From Mesorhizobium sp. (lineage in GTDB: Bacteria > Pseudomonadota > Alphaproteobacteria > Rhizobiales > Rhizobiaceae): 9,349 bases of DNA. The position numbers and the translations under genes are program-made. Below, piece after piece: positions 1-6,734 of this stretch. The stretch's first letter is position 1. Each line of letters starts with the position of its first letter. The stretch spans positions 1 to 9,349 of the forward strand of contig JAUYMV010000049.1 of assembly GCA_030698645.1 (NCBI GenBank). The letters are read 5' to 3'. The notes beneath the pieces are model-generated. The model was not told where the DNA came from. It was given only the letters and a program-made list of their open reading frames with translations, and did not search any database.

Positions 1-460
1 CCAGCAGCGGCTTCAGCCGGTCGCCGATGGCAAACCGCCCATTGGCCAGCACGATCGCGCCGAGATTGCTCTTGCCCGACCCGGCATGGCTGACCGCGAC
101 GCGGTTGAGCGCGATCGAGGTCTGGCTGGTGATGACCTTCAGCCAGGCGACTGCAAAACTCTCCAGGCTGTCGCGCATCGCGGTCGCGTCGAGATGCTGC
201 CGGTCATAGTCGCGCGCCCGGACCTTCGACGCCTGCCAGCGCACCGTCGCGGTGAGCAGACCGTCGCGGTCGCCGAACCATTTGTAGAGTGTCTCCTTGG
301 AGCAACTCGCCCGCCGCGCCACCGAATTCATCGTCACCCGGTCACCCTCCTCCACGAGCAGCGCCAGCGCCGCGTCGAGCACCTCGCGCTGGCGGTCGGT
401 CGGCTCCTCGCCGGATTGGGTGGGCGTCAGTGGCACGTGATGCGGCTCAAGCAATGACAT
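1..460 (-). CDS. TetR/AcrR-family transcriptional regulator (3' part beyond window)
   Basis: This is a partial gene that reads off the left edge after about 153 codons with no stop. The N-terminal part is a TetR-type DNA-binding domain. Helix 1 is around residues 22-39 (REVLDAALALLVEEGD), and the helix-turn-helix is at about 43-62 (VTMNSVARRASCSKETLYKW), followed by FGDRDGLL, a signature of the family. The visible part of the ligand-binding domain (SLESFAVAWLKVI, SIALNRVAV) loosely resembles AefR-like TetR C-termini, but the ligand cannot be named. Two in-frame starts are possible: the ATG at 460, and one nine codons upstream at 487. Neither has a clear Shine-Dalgarno sequence. A perfect palindrome covers positions 464-479, so autoregulation is likely. 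The lipoprotein gene upstream is on the same strand, 85 bp away. The family call is firm; the target genes are unknown. Confidence 0.88.
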   Translation of the reverse strand, partial: MSLLEPHHVPLTPTQSGEEPTDRQREVLDAALALLVEEGDRVTMNSVARRASCSKETLYKWFGDRDGLLTATVRWQASKVRARDYDRQHLDATAMRDSLESFAVAWLKVITSQTSIALNRVAVSHAGSGKSNLGAIVLANGRFAIGDRLKPLL

Positions 461-463
461 GGG

Positions 464-479
464 CGTAACGAACGTTACG
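464..479. promoter_or_regulatory. Perfect interrupted palindrome, candidate TetR operator
   Basis: CGTAACGAACGTTACG has 6-bp arms (CGTAAC/GTTACG) around a 4-bp centre. It ends 3 bp before the ATG at 460 of the TetR gene. Size, symmetry and position fit a TetR dimer site that blocks its own transcription or translation. If the in-frame ATG at 487 is the true start, the palindrome lies inside codons 3-8 instead. The operator role is inferred from symmetry and location only. Confidence 0.5.
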
Positions 480-545
480 GTTCGCATGCCGTAGTGGATA
501 TCAGTCGCTGGCGCAAGTCGGATTGCAGGCAATTCGGAGCATCAG

Positions 546-1421
546 CTAGGGTTTTGTACAGGCTCCGGGTGGGAGCGGGCTCGGCGCGTGATCTGGCCCT
601 CTTGGAGCATCGCGGGATCCGGGACGACGAAGGCCGCACATGGTGGCATTCAGCGCCGTAAAATCCCTTCCGCCGGAAAGCAAATGGTCGGCAAACGCGA
701 CAATGGCTCTCCCCTCACGTGCTGCCATCGTCTCGGCGCGCTCCCCACCGCCCTCGCTATCCCACACAGTCCAGTACGCTCCCAGATTGCCCTCGATGCG
801 GACAGCCGCTCGATAGAATCTGCCAGATGTGCCGCCGATAGTAGTTCCGCAAATAATCATGGGATGTCCTGCCGCTCGCGAGACAGAGGCGAAATCAACC
901 TCCCACCGGACGCATGGAGCCACGTTTTGGGTGTCTCTCATCTTCTTGCTCAAATCAACGAACTCAAAACGGTTGTAGGGCAGTGCCTGAGCGAGCGCCG
1001 CCCAAGGGTCGTCGCATACGGATCGCGACCATTCGGCGGTCAGTGACGCGCACATTTTCACTGGACGCATTTCCGTGTCGTTAAATCCATACGCCTTGAT
1101 GACGACGGTCAGCCGATCGAATTGCACTGGCGAATTGGGGTCCGACCCGTTCCGCATAAGCGCGCTCGCCGCATCGGTGGCGCGTTCTGCATCTCCTGCA
1201 GGATCGAGCGAGAACGATAGACCGCGGTAAGCGTAATGCTCCAATGCAATGAACGGGAGGACCAGCGGTTGGTCACCGATGGTTACGTGGACATCGGTCG
1301 CGAGCCGTTTGATGTCGGGAGGCCGCCCCTCCGGCTCCCCGCAGGACGCTAGGATGCATGACAACACCCCTACGATGATATCGCGGCATGCCTGTCGTCG
1401 TCTTTGCCACGAACGTTTCAT
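546..1421 (-). CDS. Predicted lipoprotein of unknown function
   Basis: I do not recognise the family. From the ATG at 1421 the protein has 291 residues. It begins with a basic stretch (KRSWQRRRQ) and a hydrophobic core (IIVGVLSCILA), then the lipobox LASC with the lipidated cysteine at residue 27. The residue after it is Gly, not Asp, which favours outer-membrane sorting. The mature part is soluble-looking, has several cysteines (for example MCASL, SVCDDP, APCVRW, IICGTT) that could form disulfides in the periplasm, and ends in a Pro-rich tail. An in-frame ATG at 1478 has a better ribosome site (AGGAAC) but would put 19 extra residues before the signal peptide, so the start is uncertain. Base composition is visibly less GC-rich than in neighbouring genes, suggesting horizontal acquisition. 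It stands alone, and its expression is unproven. Confidence 0.6.
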   Translation of the reverse strand: MKRSWQRRRQACRDIIVGVLSCILASCGEPEGRPPDIKRLATDVHVTIGDQPLVLPFIALEHYAYRGLSFSLDPAGDAERATDAASALMRNGSDPNSPVQFDRLTVVIKAYGFNDTEMRPVKMCASLTAEWSRSVCDDPWAALAQALPYNRFEFVDLSKKMRDTQNVAPCVRWEVDFASVSRAAGHPMIICGTTIGGTSGRFYRAAVRIEGNLGAYWTVWDSEGGGERAETMAAREGRAIVAFADHLLSGGRDFTALNATMCGLRRPGSRDAPRGPDHAPSPLPPGACTKP

Positions 1422-1504
1422 TTGGCCAGCTTCAACCGAAATCGTGAATGGACACTGACGCGGCGACCGCAAATGCATTGTTCCTGCATTGTCGCTCTGC
1501 CGAA

Positions 1505-1676
1505 AGCCTCACCCCAACTGCGGCACGCCCTGCCCTGCATACCGCGCTACAGGATCAGCCCGGAGCCGGCGCCCGCGGCCTGTCGAAACGTTCGAAGATG
1601 GTCACGCGATGGCCGTCGCCCTGCAGGCAGAGCGTAGCCGCCGGCCCCGCCGGCGCGGCGCTCGCCACCGCGATTC
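1505..1676 (-). pseudogene. Decayed N-terminal fragment of an FAD-dependent monooxygenase
   Basis: Reading the minus strand from 1674 gives IAVASAAPAGPAATLCL, then GDGHRVTIFERFDRPR. This matches the start of FAD-dependent aromatic-ring-type monooxygenases, which read roughly IAVAGAGPAGLAAALCL, then RDGHRVTIFERF. The frame hits TGA at 1557. A one-base shift restores the next family motif, GSGLIL, which then meets TAG at 1549 where the family usually has Gln (CAG). Beyond that, scraps such as GQGVPQLG appear in a third frame and then vanish. The first two glycines of the GxGxxG dinucleotide motif are replaced (SAAPAG) and no start codon remains. The relic lies 14 bp downstream of the hxlR stop on the same strand, so the intact gene was probably co-transcribed with it. 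The family assignment rests on motif memory, not a search. Confidence 0.62.
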
Positions 1677-1689
1677 AGTCGCCGCAAGA

Positions 1690-2097
1690 TCAGCCCGCGG
1701 CGTCGAAGCGAGCGCGCGCGCGGCGCACGTCGCCATGATTGTGGCCAGCCCACTGCAGCAGCACGTTCAGCGCGCCGTGCATGGAGCGGCCAAGATCGGT
1801 CAGGCTGTATTCGACGCTCGGCGGCTTGGTCGGAAACACCTCGCGGTGCACATAGCCGTCGCGCTGCAGGTCGCGCAGCGTCTGCGTCAGCATGCGCTGC
1901 GAGATGTCGGGCACCAGCCGGCGCAGTTCGCCGAAACGGTAGGGCCGCTCCGCCAGCGCCGAAACGAGCAGCGCCGACCAGCGGCCGAACACGCCCTGGA
2001 CGACGTCGCGAACCGGGCAGTTCGCCAGATTGCCGCCGTTCGACCCCGCCCGGTAGATCTCGAGCTTGGTTCTCAGATCGCTGACGCGCGCGTCCAT
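1690..2097 (-). CDS. HxlR-family winged-helix regulator, QorR/YtfH-like
   Basis: From the chosen ATG at 2097 the protein has 135 residues. That start has AAGGA seven bases upstream. An ATG at 2121 would add eight residues and has a GGAGG, but 14 bases away. The protein is a single HxlR winged-helix domain. It has the conserved cysteine in NCPVRDVV (Cys27), the recognition part FGELRRLVPDISQRMLTQTLRDLQRDG, and the wing and tail PPSVEYSLTDLGRSM. The match to E. coli YtfH is close along its length (CPSREVL, ML.QSL..L..DG, PP.VEYSLT.LG). In this family a lone N-terminal cysteine can sense oxidants or quinones, as in QorR and YodB. It is divergent from a QorB-like oxidoreductase, its most likely target. 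The regulated gene and the redox role are inferred; the family is sure. Confidence 0.92.
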   Translation of the reverse strand: MDARVSDLRTKLEIYRAGSNGGNLANCPVRDVVQGVFGRWSALLVSALAERPYRFGELRRLVPDISQRMLTQTLRDLQRDGYVHREVFPTKPPSVEYSLTDLGRSMHGALNVLLQWAGHNHGDVRRARARFDAAG

Positions 2098-2176
2098 GAG
2101 CGGTTCCTTCCACGTAACCATGTCCCGGAAAACTGCCTCCTTTACGGCAGGCGGTCAATTCCTATTTTAGCCCTGC

Positions 2177-2189
2177 TCTCAAAAAGAGA
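2177..2189. promoter_or_regulatory. Inverted repeat in the hxlR-qorB divergent promoter region
   Basis: TCTC-AAAAA-GAGA is a 4-bp inverted repeat in the 111-bp gap between the two divergent genes. A minus-strand TAAAAT (2169-2164) and a plus-strand TATGTT (2191-2196) flank it and could serve as the -10 boxes for hxlR and qorB, though neither has a good -35. A dimeric HxlR protein bound here would cover both promoters. The repeat is short, so this is only a candidate operator. Confidence 0.35.
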
Positions 2190-2232
2190 CTATGTTCAAC
2201 TGCCATTCGAGGCGCAAGCAGGAAACCTCTCC

Positions 2233-3120
2233 ATGTCCGATACCATTCTCGTCACCGGCGCCTCCGGCCATCTCGGCCAGGCGATCATCGGCCATCTGCT
2301 CGACAGCCAGGGCGTCGCGCCATCGCGCATCGTCGCCGGCTCCCGCAGCCCCGACAAGCTCGCCGCGCTCGCCGACCGGGGCGTGAAGCTCGCCAGGGTC
2401 GATTTCGACGACCCCGCCACGCTGCAGGCGGCCTTCGCCGGCATCAGTATCGTGCTGATCGTCTCGACCGACGCGCTCGATGGCGCCGGCACACGCCTGC
2501 GCCAGCACAAGGCCGGCATCGCCGCCGCCAGAGCCGCCGGCGTCGGCCGCATCGCCTACACCTCGCTGCCCAGTCCCGACACGTCGAAAGTTTCGTTCGC
2601 GCCCGATCATCTGGGCTCCGAGGCGGCGATCAAGGCGACCGGCCTGCCCTATCTCATCTTCCGCAACAACTGGTACCAGGAAAACCTGTTCATGAGCCTT
2701 CCGCAGGCGTTGAAATCGGGCCAGTGGTACACCTCGGCCGCCGACGGCATCACCGCCTATGTCGCGCGTGACGACATCGCCGCGGCGATCGCCGCCGCGC
2801 TCGCCAATCCGCCAGCCGAGAGCGCGACCTACACGCTGAGCGGCAACGACGCGCTGACCAATGACCAGGTCGCCGCGCTCGCGTCCGAGATTCTCGGCAA
2901 GCCGATCCAGGTGGTGCATCTGACCGACGAACAACTGGCCGGCGGCATGAAGGCGGCCGGCGTCCCGGAAGCCTACATCCCGACATTCGTGTCCTTCGAC
3001 GCCGCCGCGCGCACCGGCGGCCTCGCCACCGTGACCGACGACACCGAAAAGCTGTCGGGTCGCAACTCGAAGTCGCTGCGCGAGTTCCTTGAAGGCAACA
3101 GGGCCGCCTTCGCGGGCTGA
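2233..3120 (+). CDS. qorB: NmrA-like NAD(P)H:quinone oxidoreductase, QorB/YtfG type
   Basis: This 295-residue cytosolic Rossmann-fold protein starts at the ATG with AGGAA eight bases upstream. It has the NAD(P)-binding glycine motif TGASGHLG (residues 8-15), an atypical-SDR body and no DoxX or other fusion. It follows E. coli QorB (YtfG, quinone oxidoreductase 2) closely: IVAGSRSPDKLAALADRG, the segment GIAAARAAGVGRIAYTSL with DTS, FRNNWYQEN, and YTLSGNDALTNDQVAALA. Length matches the family (about 286-295). QorB-type enzymes reduce quinones with NADPH and are thought to help detoxify them. The divergent HxlR gene mirrors the ytfG-ytfH pair of E. coli, suggesting a quinone- or oxidant-responsive switch. 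The true substrate is unknown. The gene ends in a repeat-filled convergent gap facing kup. Confidence 0.9.
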   Translation: MSDTILVTGASGHLGQAIIGHLLDSQGVAPSRIVAGSRSPDKLAALADRGVKLARVDFDDPATLQAAFAGISIVLIVSTDALDGAGTRLRQHKAGIAAARAAGVGRIAYTSLPSPDTSKVSFAPDHLGSEAAIKATGLPYLIFRNNWYQENLFMSLPQALKSGQWYTSAADGITAYVARDDIAAAIAAALANPPAESATYTLSGNDALTNDQVAALASEILGKPIQVVHLTDEQLAGGMKAAGVPEAYIPTFVSFDAAARTGGLATVTDDTEKLSGRNSKSLREFLEGNRAAFAG

Positions 3121-3131
3121 GCCCTTCCCCA

Positions 3132-3243
3132 CGTCGTCATCCTTGGGCTTGTCCCGAGGATCAGCACACGTGGCAGGACTGGTTGGCCCGGTCAGATCTC
3201 TGGAACGTTGCAGATCCTCGGGACAAGCCCGAGGATGACGTCG
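3132..3243. repeat. Long inverted repeat, rhizobial-type palindromic element and candidate terminator
   Basis: The left arm (3132-3162) and right arm (3213-3243) are inverted copies matching at 29 of 31 positions, separated by 50 bp. Each arm is itself a small hairpin (CCTTGGG-CTTGT-CCCGAGG on the left, CCTCGGG-ACAAG-CCCGAGG on the right). The sequence type (CGTCATCC, then GGGCTTGTCCCGAGGATC) is one I recall as dispersed in intergenic regions of many Rhizobiales genomes. It lies between the convergent 3' ends of qorB and kup, so it may stop transcription from both sides. There is no U-run, so a classical intrinsic terminator is not shown. Confidence 0.8.
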
Positions 3244-3262
3244 CGGCGGGAGGGTCCCCTCC

Positions 3263-3402
3263 TAGATCGCGACCAACGGCGCCCCCTAAAGCATGTCTCC
3301 CGAAAGTGGGAACCGGTTTCGGGATAAAGACATGCGATAAAACAAGGACCTAAAGCGCACGGAGCGAATCTGAAAGATCACGACACGCTTTAGATCGCGA
3401 CC
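3263..3402. repeat. 12-bp direct repeats bracketing the kup-proximal element
   Basis: TAGATCGCGACC occurs exactly at 3263-3274 and again at 3391-3402. Read on the minus strand, both copies encode Val-Ala-Ile-stop (TAG in the distal copy, TAA in the copy used by kup). The distal copy therefore looks like a duplicated end of kup, as expected if an element inserted at the stop codon and duplicated its target, or if the locus was duplicated by slippage. Between the first copy and the element's left end lie 11 unexplained bases (3275-3285), so the arrangement is not a perfectly clean target-site duplication. Confidence 0.6.
3286..3393. repeat. Two-hairpin intergenic repeat, RIME-like, overlapping the kup stop
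   Basis: This 108-bp element has terminal inverted repeats CTAAAGC (3286-3292) and GCTTTAG (3387-3393). The first hairpin pairs GCATGTCT (3291-3298) with AGACATGC (3328-3335), and inside it CCCGAAA (3299-3305) with TTTCGGG (3317-3323), leaving a four-base bulge. The second pairs CTAAAGCG (3350-3357) with CGCTTTAG (3386-3393) and contains CACGGAGCGAATCTGAAAGA, which I recall as typical of dispersed Rhizobiales intergenic repeats. It has no coding capacity, so any movement would need a transposase supplied in trans. The stop codon of kup (3392-3390) lies inside its right terminus. Naming it RIME is by resemblance only. Confidence 0.75.
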
Positions 3403-5306
3403 TGCGTCCCGATCTCGACGACGCGGCCGGTGGGAATCTGGAAATATTCCGTCGCATCCGCCGCCGTGCGCGCCAGGCCGATGAACATCTTGTCCTGCCA
3501 GAGCGGCATGCCCGACGTCGGCGATGCCTTGAGCGAGCGGCGCGACAGGAAGAACGACGTCGTCATGATGTCGAACTTCCAGCCGAGCTTGCGGCAGATC
3601 GCCAGCGCCTTGGGTATGTGCGGCTGTTCCATGTAGCCGAATTTGAGCTTCACCCGCATGAACAGCGGATTGAGCACCTCGATCGTCACGCGCTCGCTCT
3701 CCGCCACGCGCGGCTGCGGCGCGGTCACCACCGAGAGGATGACGTTCTTCTCGTGCAGCACCTTGTAGTGCTTGAGACTGTGCATCAGGGCCGTCGGCGC
3801 GCTCAGCGGATCGCTGGTCAGGAACACGGCCGTGCCGGGAACGATCGCCGGCGGCTTGGCGGCAAGCTGCGAGGTCAGGAAATCGAGTGGAATCTCGTTC
3901 TTGCGCGTCTTGTCGAACAGGAACTTCGTGCCGCGCACCCAGGTCATCATGATCAGCGCCATCAGTCCGGCGACCATCAGCGATACCCAGCCGCCGTCGA
4001 CGATCTTGACGGCATTGGCGAGGAAGAAGCCGAGATCGAGGACGCCGAAGAACAAAGCCGTGGCAAACGCGACCGGCAGGCTCCATTTCCACAGCCGCCG
4101 CATCACGATGTAGAGCAGGACCGTCGTGACCAGCATCTCGCCGGTGACCGAAATGCCGTAGGCGGCGGCCAGCGATCCGGATTCGCCGAAGCCGATCACC
4201 AGCAGCATGACGCCGATGAACAGCAGCATGTTGACGCGCGGCACGTAAATCTGGCCCGACTGGCTGGCCGAGGTGTGCTGCACCTCGATGCGCGGCAGCA
4301 TGTTGAGCGCGACGGCCTGCCGGGTCAGCGAGAACGCGCCGGTGATCACCGCCTGGCTGGCGATGACGGTCGCGGCCGTGGCCAGCAGAACCATCGGCAG
4401 CAGCGCCCAGCCGGGCAGCATTTCGAAGAAAGGGTTCTGCGGCAGGCCACCCTCTGCCAGCACGAAAGCGCCCTGGCCGAAATAGTTCAACAGCAGGCAC
4501 GGCAGCACGATGGCGAGCCAGGCGATGACGATCGGCCGGCGGCCGAAATGCCCGAGATCGACATAGAGCGCCTCGGCGCCGGTGACGGCCAGAAACACCG
4601 CGCCGATCGTCGCGAAGGCCACTTCGGGCTGCGAGTAGAGATAGTGCATAGCGTAGTAGGGATTGAGCGCCAGCAGCACGCCGAAATCGTCGATGATATG
4701 CGACGCGCCGGAAACGCCGAGGGCAAGGAACCAGACGGCGGTAATGGGGCCGAACACGCTGGCGACACGATGCGTGCCGAAGCGTTGAACCGAAAACAGG
4801 ATCGCCAGGATGGTCAGCGTGATCGGCACCACGAAAGGTTCGAAAGCCGGAGTGACCACTTTGAGTCCCTCGACGGCGGACAGCACCGAAATCGCCGGCG
4901 TGATGATGGCGTCGCCGTAGAACAGCGCCGCCCCGCAGATGCCGATGCCCAGGATCACGCCCGACCCGCGCGTCACGCTGCCGCGTGCCAGCGCCATCAG
5001 CGACAGCGTGCCGCCCTCGCCGCGATTGTCGGCGCGCAACACGAAGACGACATATTTGACGGTGACGATGAGCATCAGCGCCCAGACGATCAGCGACAGC
5101 ACGCCCAGCACGGCGTCCCTGCTGGCCATGCCGCCGCCCGACGAGATGTGCAACGCCTCGCGGAAAGCGTAGATCGGGCTGGTGCCGATGTCGCCATAGA
5201 CGACGCCGAGCGCGCCGAGAATCAGGAGTCTGGTGCTTGCGTGGTGAGACTCTGGCGAGGTGGCGGCGGGTTCTGCCGCTGCGCCGTCCGAGTTTGCATC
5301 AGCCAT
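3390..5306 (-). CDS. kup: KUP-family potassium transporter
   Basis: This 638-residue inner-membrane protein imports K+, probably with H+ symport. After a short Ala/Ser-rich cytosolic N-terminus comes the family signature [20 protein letters not shown] (residues 31-50). Next is [20 protein letters not shown] (129-148), within a set of about twelve hydrophobic helices extending to about residue 455. The C-terminal soluble domain (about 460-638) includes [19 protein letters not shown], a conserved Kup stretch, and the usual ending [10 protein letters not shown]. The length is normal for the family. The start has GGAG eight bases upstream. The stop codon sits within the repeat at 3286-3393, where the natural end of the gene seems to have been duplicated. 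pdxJ lies 108 bp upstream on the same strand; co-transcription is possible but not shown. Confidence 0.97.
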   Translation of the reverse strand: MADANSDGAAAEPAATSPESHHASTRLLILGALGVVYGDIGTSPIYAFREALHISSGGGMASRDAVLGVLSLIVWALMLIVTVKYVVFVLRADNRGEGGTLSLMALARGSVTRGSGVILGIGICGAALFYGDAIITPAISVLSAVEGLKVVTPAFEPFVVPITLTILAILFSVQRFGTHRVASVFGPITAVWFLALGVSGASHIIDDFGVLLALNPYYAMHYLYSQPEVAFATIGAVFLAVTGAEALYVDLGHFGRRPIVIAWLAIVLPCLLLNYFGQGAFVLAEGGLPQNPFFEMLPGWALLPMVLLATAATVIASQAVITGAFSLTRQAVALNMLPRIEVQHTSASQSGQIYVPRVNMLLFIGVMLLVIGFGESGSLAAAYGISVTGEMLVTTVLLYIVMRRLWKWSLPVAFATALFFGVLDLGFFLANAVKIVDGGWVSLMVAGLMALIMMTWVRGTKFLFDKTRKNEIPLDFLTSQLAAKPPAIVPGTAVFLTSDPLSAPTALMHSLKHYKVLHEKNVILSVVTAPQPRVAESERVTIEVLNPLFMRVKLKFGYMEQPHIPKALAICRKLGWKFDIMTTSFFLSRRSLKASPTSGMPLWQDKMFIGLARTAADATEYFQIPTGRVVEIGTQVAI

Positions 5307-5414
5307 ATATAGCGCTCCGCCCGGAATGGGCAGCCCGTCGTGGGCGGTGTGCGTTAATCCTGCTGCACTGCAAAAGCAACGGTATTCGTTAAAGTTCCCG
5401 ACCGTCGCACCTTA

Positions 5415-6155
5415 CTACCATCCGCAGGCGGCGAGATAGCGCCGAATCGTCCCCGCCATGCCGAATTCCAGCGCATCCGCGGTCAGGCCATGACCGATCG
5501 ACACCTCCGCGAGCTTCGGAATGCGCCGCGCCAGCGCCGGCAGATTGGCCACCGTCAGGTCGTGCCCGGCATTGACGCCAAGCCCCGCGGCAATCGCGGC
5601 ATCTGCCGTTTTTCCAAGTATTTCCAGGAGTTTGACTGCCTTTCCCGCATCATCGTACGAGCCGCCATAGGGCCCCGTGTAAAGCTCGATCCGGTCCGTG
5701 CCCGTATCCCGGGCCGCCGATATCTGCGCGACATCCGCGTCGGCGAACAGCGACACCCGCATGCCGCCTTTCTTGAGCCGCCCGACGACGCGCCGGAGCA
5801 GCACAGCCTCGCCGGCGAAGTCCCAGCCATGGTCGGACGTCGCCTGCGACGGATCGTCCGGGACCAGCGTGACCTGCTCCGGCTGGTGCTTTTCCACAAG
5901 CGCCAGGAATTCCTCCGTCGGATAGCCCTCGATGTTGAATTCGGCGTTCGGAAACTCGTCGTCGATCAGCGCGCGCAGCGGCGCGAGGTCGGAAAAGCGG
6001 ACATGCCGCTCGTCCGGGCGCGGATGCACGGTCAGCCCGTGCGCGCCGGCCTGGAGCGCGATGCGTCCGAGATGGATCAGGCTCGGCCAGGGCAGGTCGC
6101 GCCGGTTGCGCAGCATGGCAATGGCGTTGACATTGACGGAGAGTTTTGCAGGCAT
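5415..6155 (-). CDS. pdxJ: Pyridoxine 5'-phosphate synthase
   Basis: PdxJ condenses 1-deoxy-D-xylulose 5-phosphate with 3-amino-2-oxopropyl phosphate to form pyridoxine 5'-phosphate, the last ring-forming step of DXP-dependent vitamin B6 synthesis in the cytosol. The protein has 246 residues, the usual size. Family motifs are [13 protein letters not shown] (8-20), [15 protein letters not shown] (37-51), FNIEGYP (73-79), VTLVPD (95-100), VSLFADAD (134-141), [10 protein letters not shown] (191-200) and [16 protein letters not shown] (220-235). His44, Glu76 and His198 fall where the family's catalytic His, Glu and His are expected. IELYTG has Tyr where E. coli has His, as I recall for rhizobial versions. 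The start at 6155 was chosen because the protein then begins with the conserved [10 protein letters not shown]; upstream extensions carry no homology. The Shine-Dalgarno sequence is weak. The gene is divergent from a SpoIIAA-like gene. Confidence 0.96.
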   Translation of the reverse strand: MPAKLSVNVNAIAMLRNRRDLPWPSLIHLGRIALQAGAHGLTVHPRPDERHVRFSDLAPLRALIDDEFPNAEFNIEGYPTEEFLALVEKHQPEQVTLVPDDPSQATSDHGWDFAGEAVLLRRVVGRLKKGGMRVSLFADADVAQISAARDTGTDRIELYTGPYGGSYDDAGKAVKLLEILGKTADAAIAAGLGVNAGHDLTVANLPALARRIPKLAEVSIGHGLTADALEFGMAGTIRRYLAACGW

Positions 6156-6221
6156 GTGACGACCCGTGGCTATTGCGCGCCAGGACTCTATATTCGCATT
6201 GACGGGAACAGACAGCGTGTT

Positions 6222-6238
6222 TCGACTGTTCCAGTCGA
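6222..6238. promoter_or_regulatory. Perfect inverted repeat between pdxJ and the SpoIIAA-like gene
   Basis: TCGACTG-TTC-CAGTCGA has perfect 7-bp arms and a 3-base loop. It lies in the 115-bp divergent gap, about 32 bp before the SpoIIAA-like start and 66 bp before the pdxJ start. It could be a regulator site or a hairpin in the leader of the plus-strand transcript. No T-run follows, so a terminator is unlikely. I do not recognise the binding protein. Confidence 0.4.
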
Positions 6239-6270
6239 CAGCCGCCCCCGGCGCCGCAACAGGAGCATGC

Positions 6271-6678
6271 ATGCACCCGCTCGATCCCGTCCCCGCGATC
6301 CGCCACATCCAGACCAGCCGCGACAATGTCTTCGCGGTGGACATCGTCGGCGAGGTCACCTCGGCGGACGTGGAAAACCTCTACGGGCTTCTCGAAGGCG
6401 CCTATGAGCTGCACGACCAACTCGACATCCTGGTCCGCGCCACCCAATTCGAGAGCATCGACTGGAGCGGCGTCTCGGAAGCCACGATGCGCGAAGGCCG
6501 CGAACATGCCGAGGCGCATGTCCGTCGCTGCGCCACCGTCGGCGGGCCGGACTGGACGCGGCAGTTGAACGGCTTCTTTGCCCCCTCGACCCCGGTCGAG
6601 ATCCGCTACTTCGCCGCCGAGGACGAGGCCGAGGCCTGGGCGTGGATCGACGCGCGCGAGATACCGGAAGACATCTGA
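6271..6678 (+). CDS. SpoIIAA-like (STAS-related) protein
   Basis: This 135-residue protein has an excellent ribosome site, AGGAG five bases before the ATG at 6271. The sequence follows the SpoIIAA-like family: an N-terminal strand pair ([19 protein letters not shown]), a central strand with the [16 protein letters not shown] pattern, then [25 protein letters not shown] and EAEAWAWID, the last two being the most typical parts. The fold is STAS-like (related to anti-sigma factor antagonists), but these bacterial stand-alone members usually lack a proven partner. No signal peptide or membrane segment is seen. No anti-sigma factor or kinase gene is nearby. It is divergent from pdxJ and co-directional with alkB, 110 bp upstream of it. 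The family is likely; the function is unknown. Confidence 0.85.
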   Translation: MHPLDPVPAIRHIQTSRDNVFAVDIVGEVTSADVENLYGLLEGAYELHDQLDILVRATQFESIDWSGVSEATMREGREHAEAHVRRCATVGGPDWTRQLNGFFAPSTPVEIRYFAAEDEAEAWAWIDAREIPEDI

Positions 6679-6680
6679 AC

Positions 6681-6692
6681 GGCGGGCCCGCC
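6681..6692. other. 12-bp perfect palindrome after the SpoIIAA-like stop
   Basis: GGCGGGCCCGCC begins 3 bp after the stop codon and is perfectly self-complementary with no loop. No T-rich tract follows. It may mark the end of the transcript in a factor-dependent way, or may be chance in GC-rich DNA. Confidence 0.3.
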
Positions 6693-6734
6693 TGACGAAA
6701 GTAGGTTTCCGGACGCCGCCGCCTTCGGAGCGAC

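Noticed and set aside
1489..2232. In-frame upstream extension of the QorB-like gene by 248 codons
   Set aside because: The extension runs antisense through hxlR and the monooxygenase relic and is low-complexity. The ATG at 2233 has a ribosome site and starts the conserved Rossmann fold.
2179..3132. A 317-codon minus-strand frame opposite the QorB-like gene
   Set aside because: The translation is a Gly/Arg-rich shadow without motifs; the plus-strand product is clearly real.
3121..3402. CRISPR-like repeats
   Set aside because: The repeats are inverted, unequal and have no regular spacers; they match rhizobial intergenic palindromes instead.
3618..5312. A 564-codon open frame on the plus strand opposite kup
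   Set aside because: Its translation is rich in Arg, His, Gln and Asp with no domain, and it mirrors a clear Kup transporter. It is an antisense shadow caused by GC-rich codon bias.
5307..5414. Terminator or promoter in the pdxJ-kup gap
   Set aside because: I saw only a weak 5-bp stem (ACGGT/ACCGT) with a 17-base loop and no T-run. No -35/-10 pair was good enough to report for kup.
6156..6359. N-terminal extension of pdxJ by 68 residues
   Set aside because: It crosses the SpoIIAA-like start and its inverted repeat and has no homology. The conserved PdxJ N-terminus begins at 6155.
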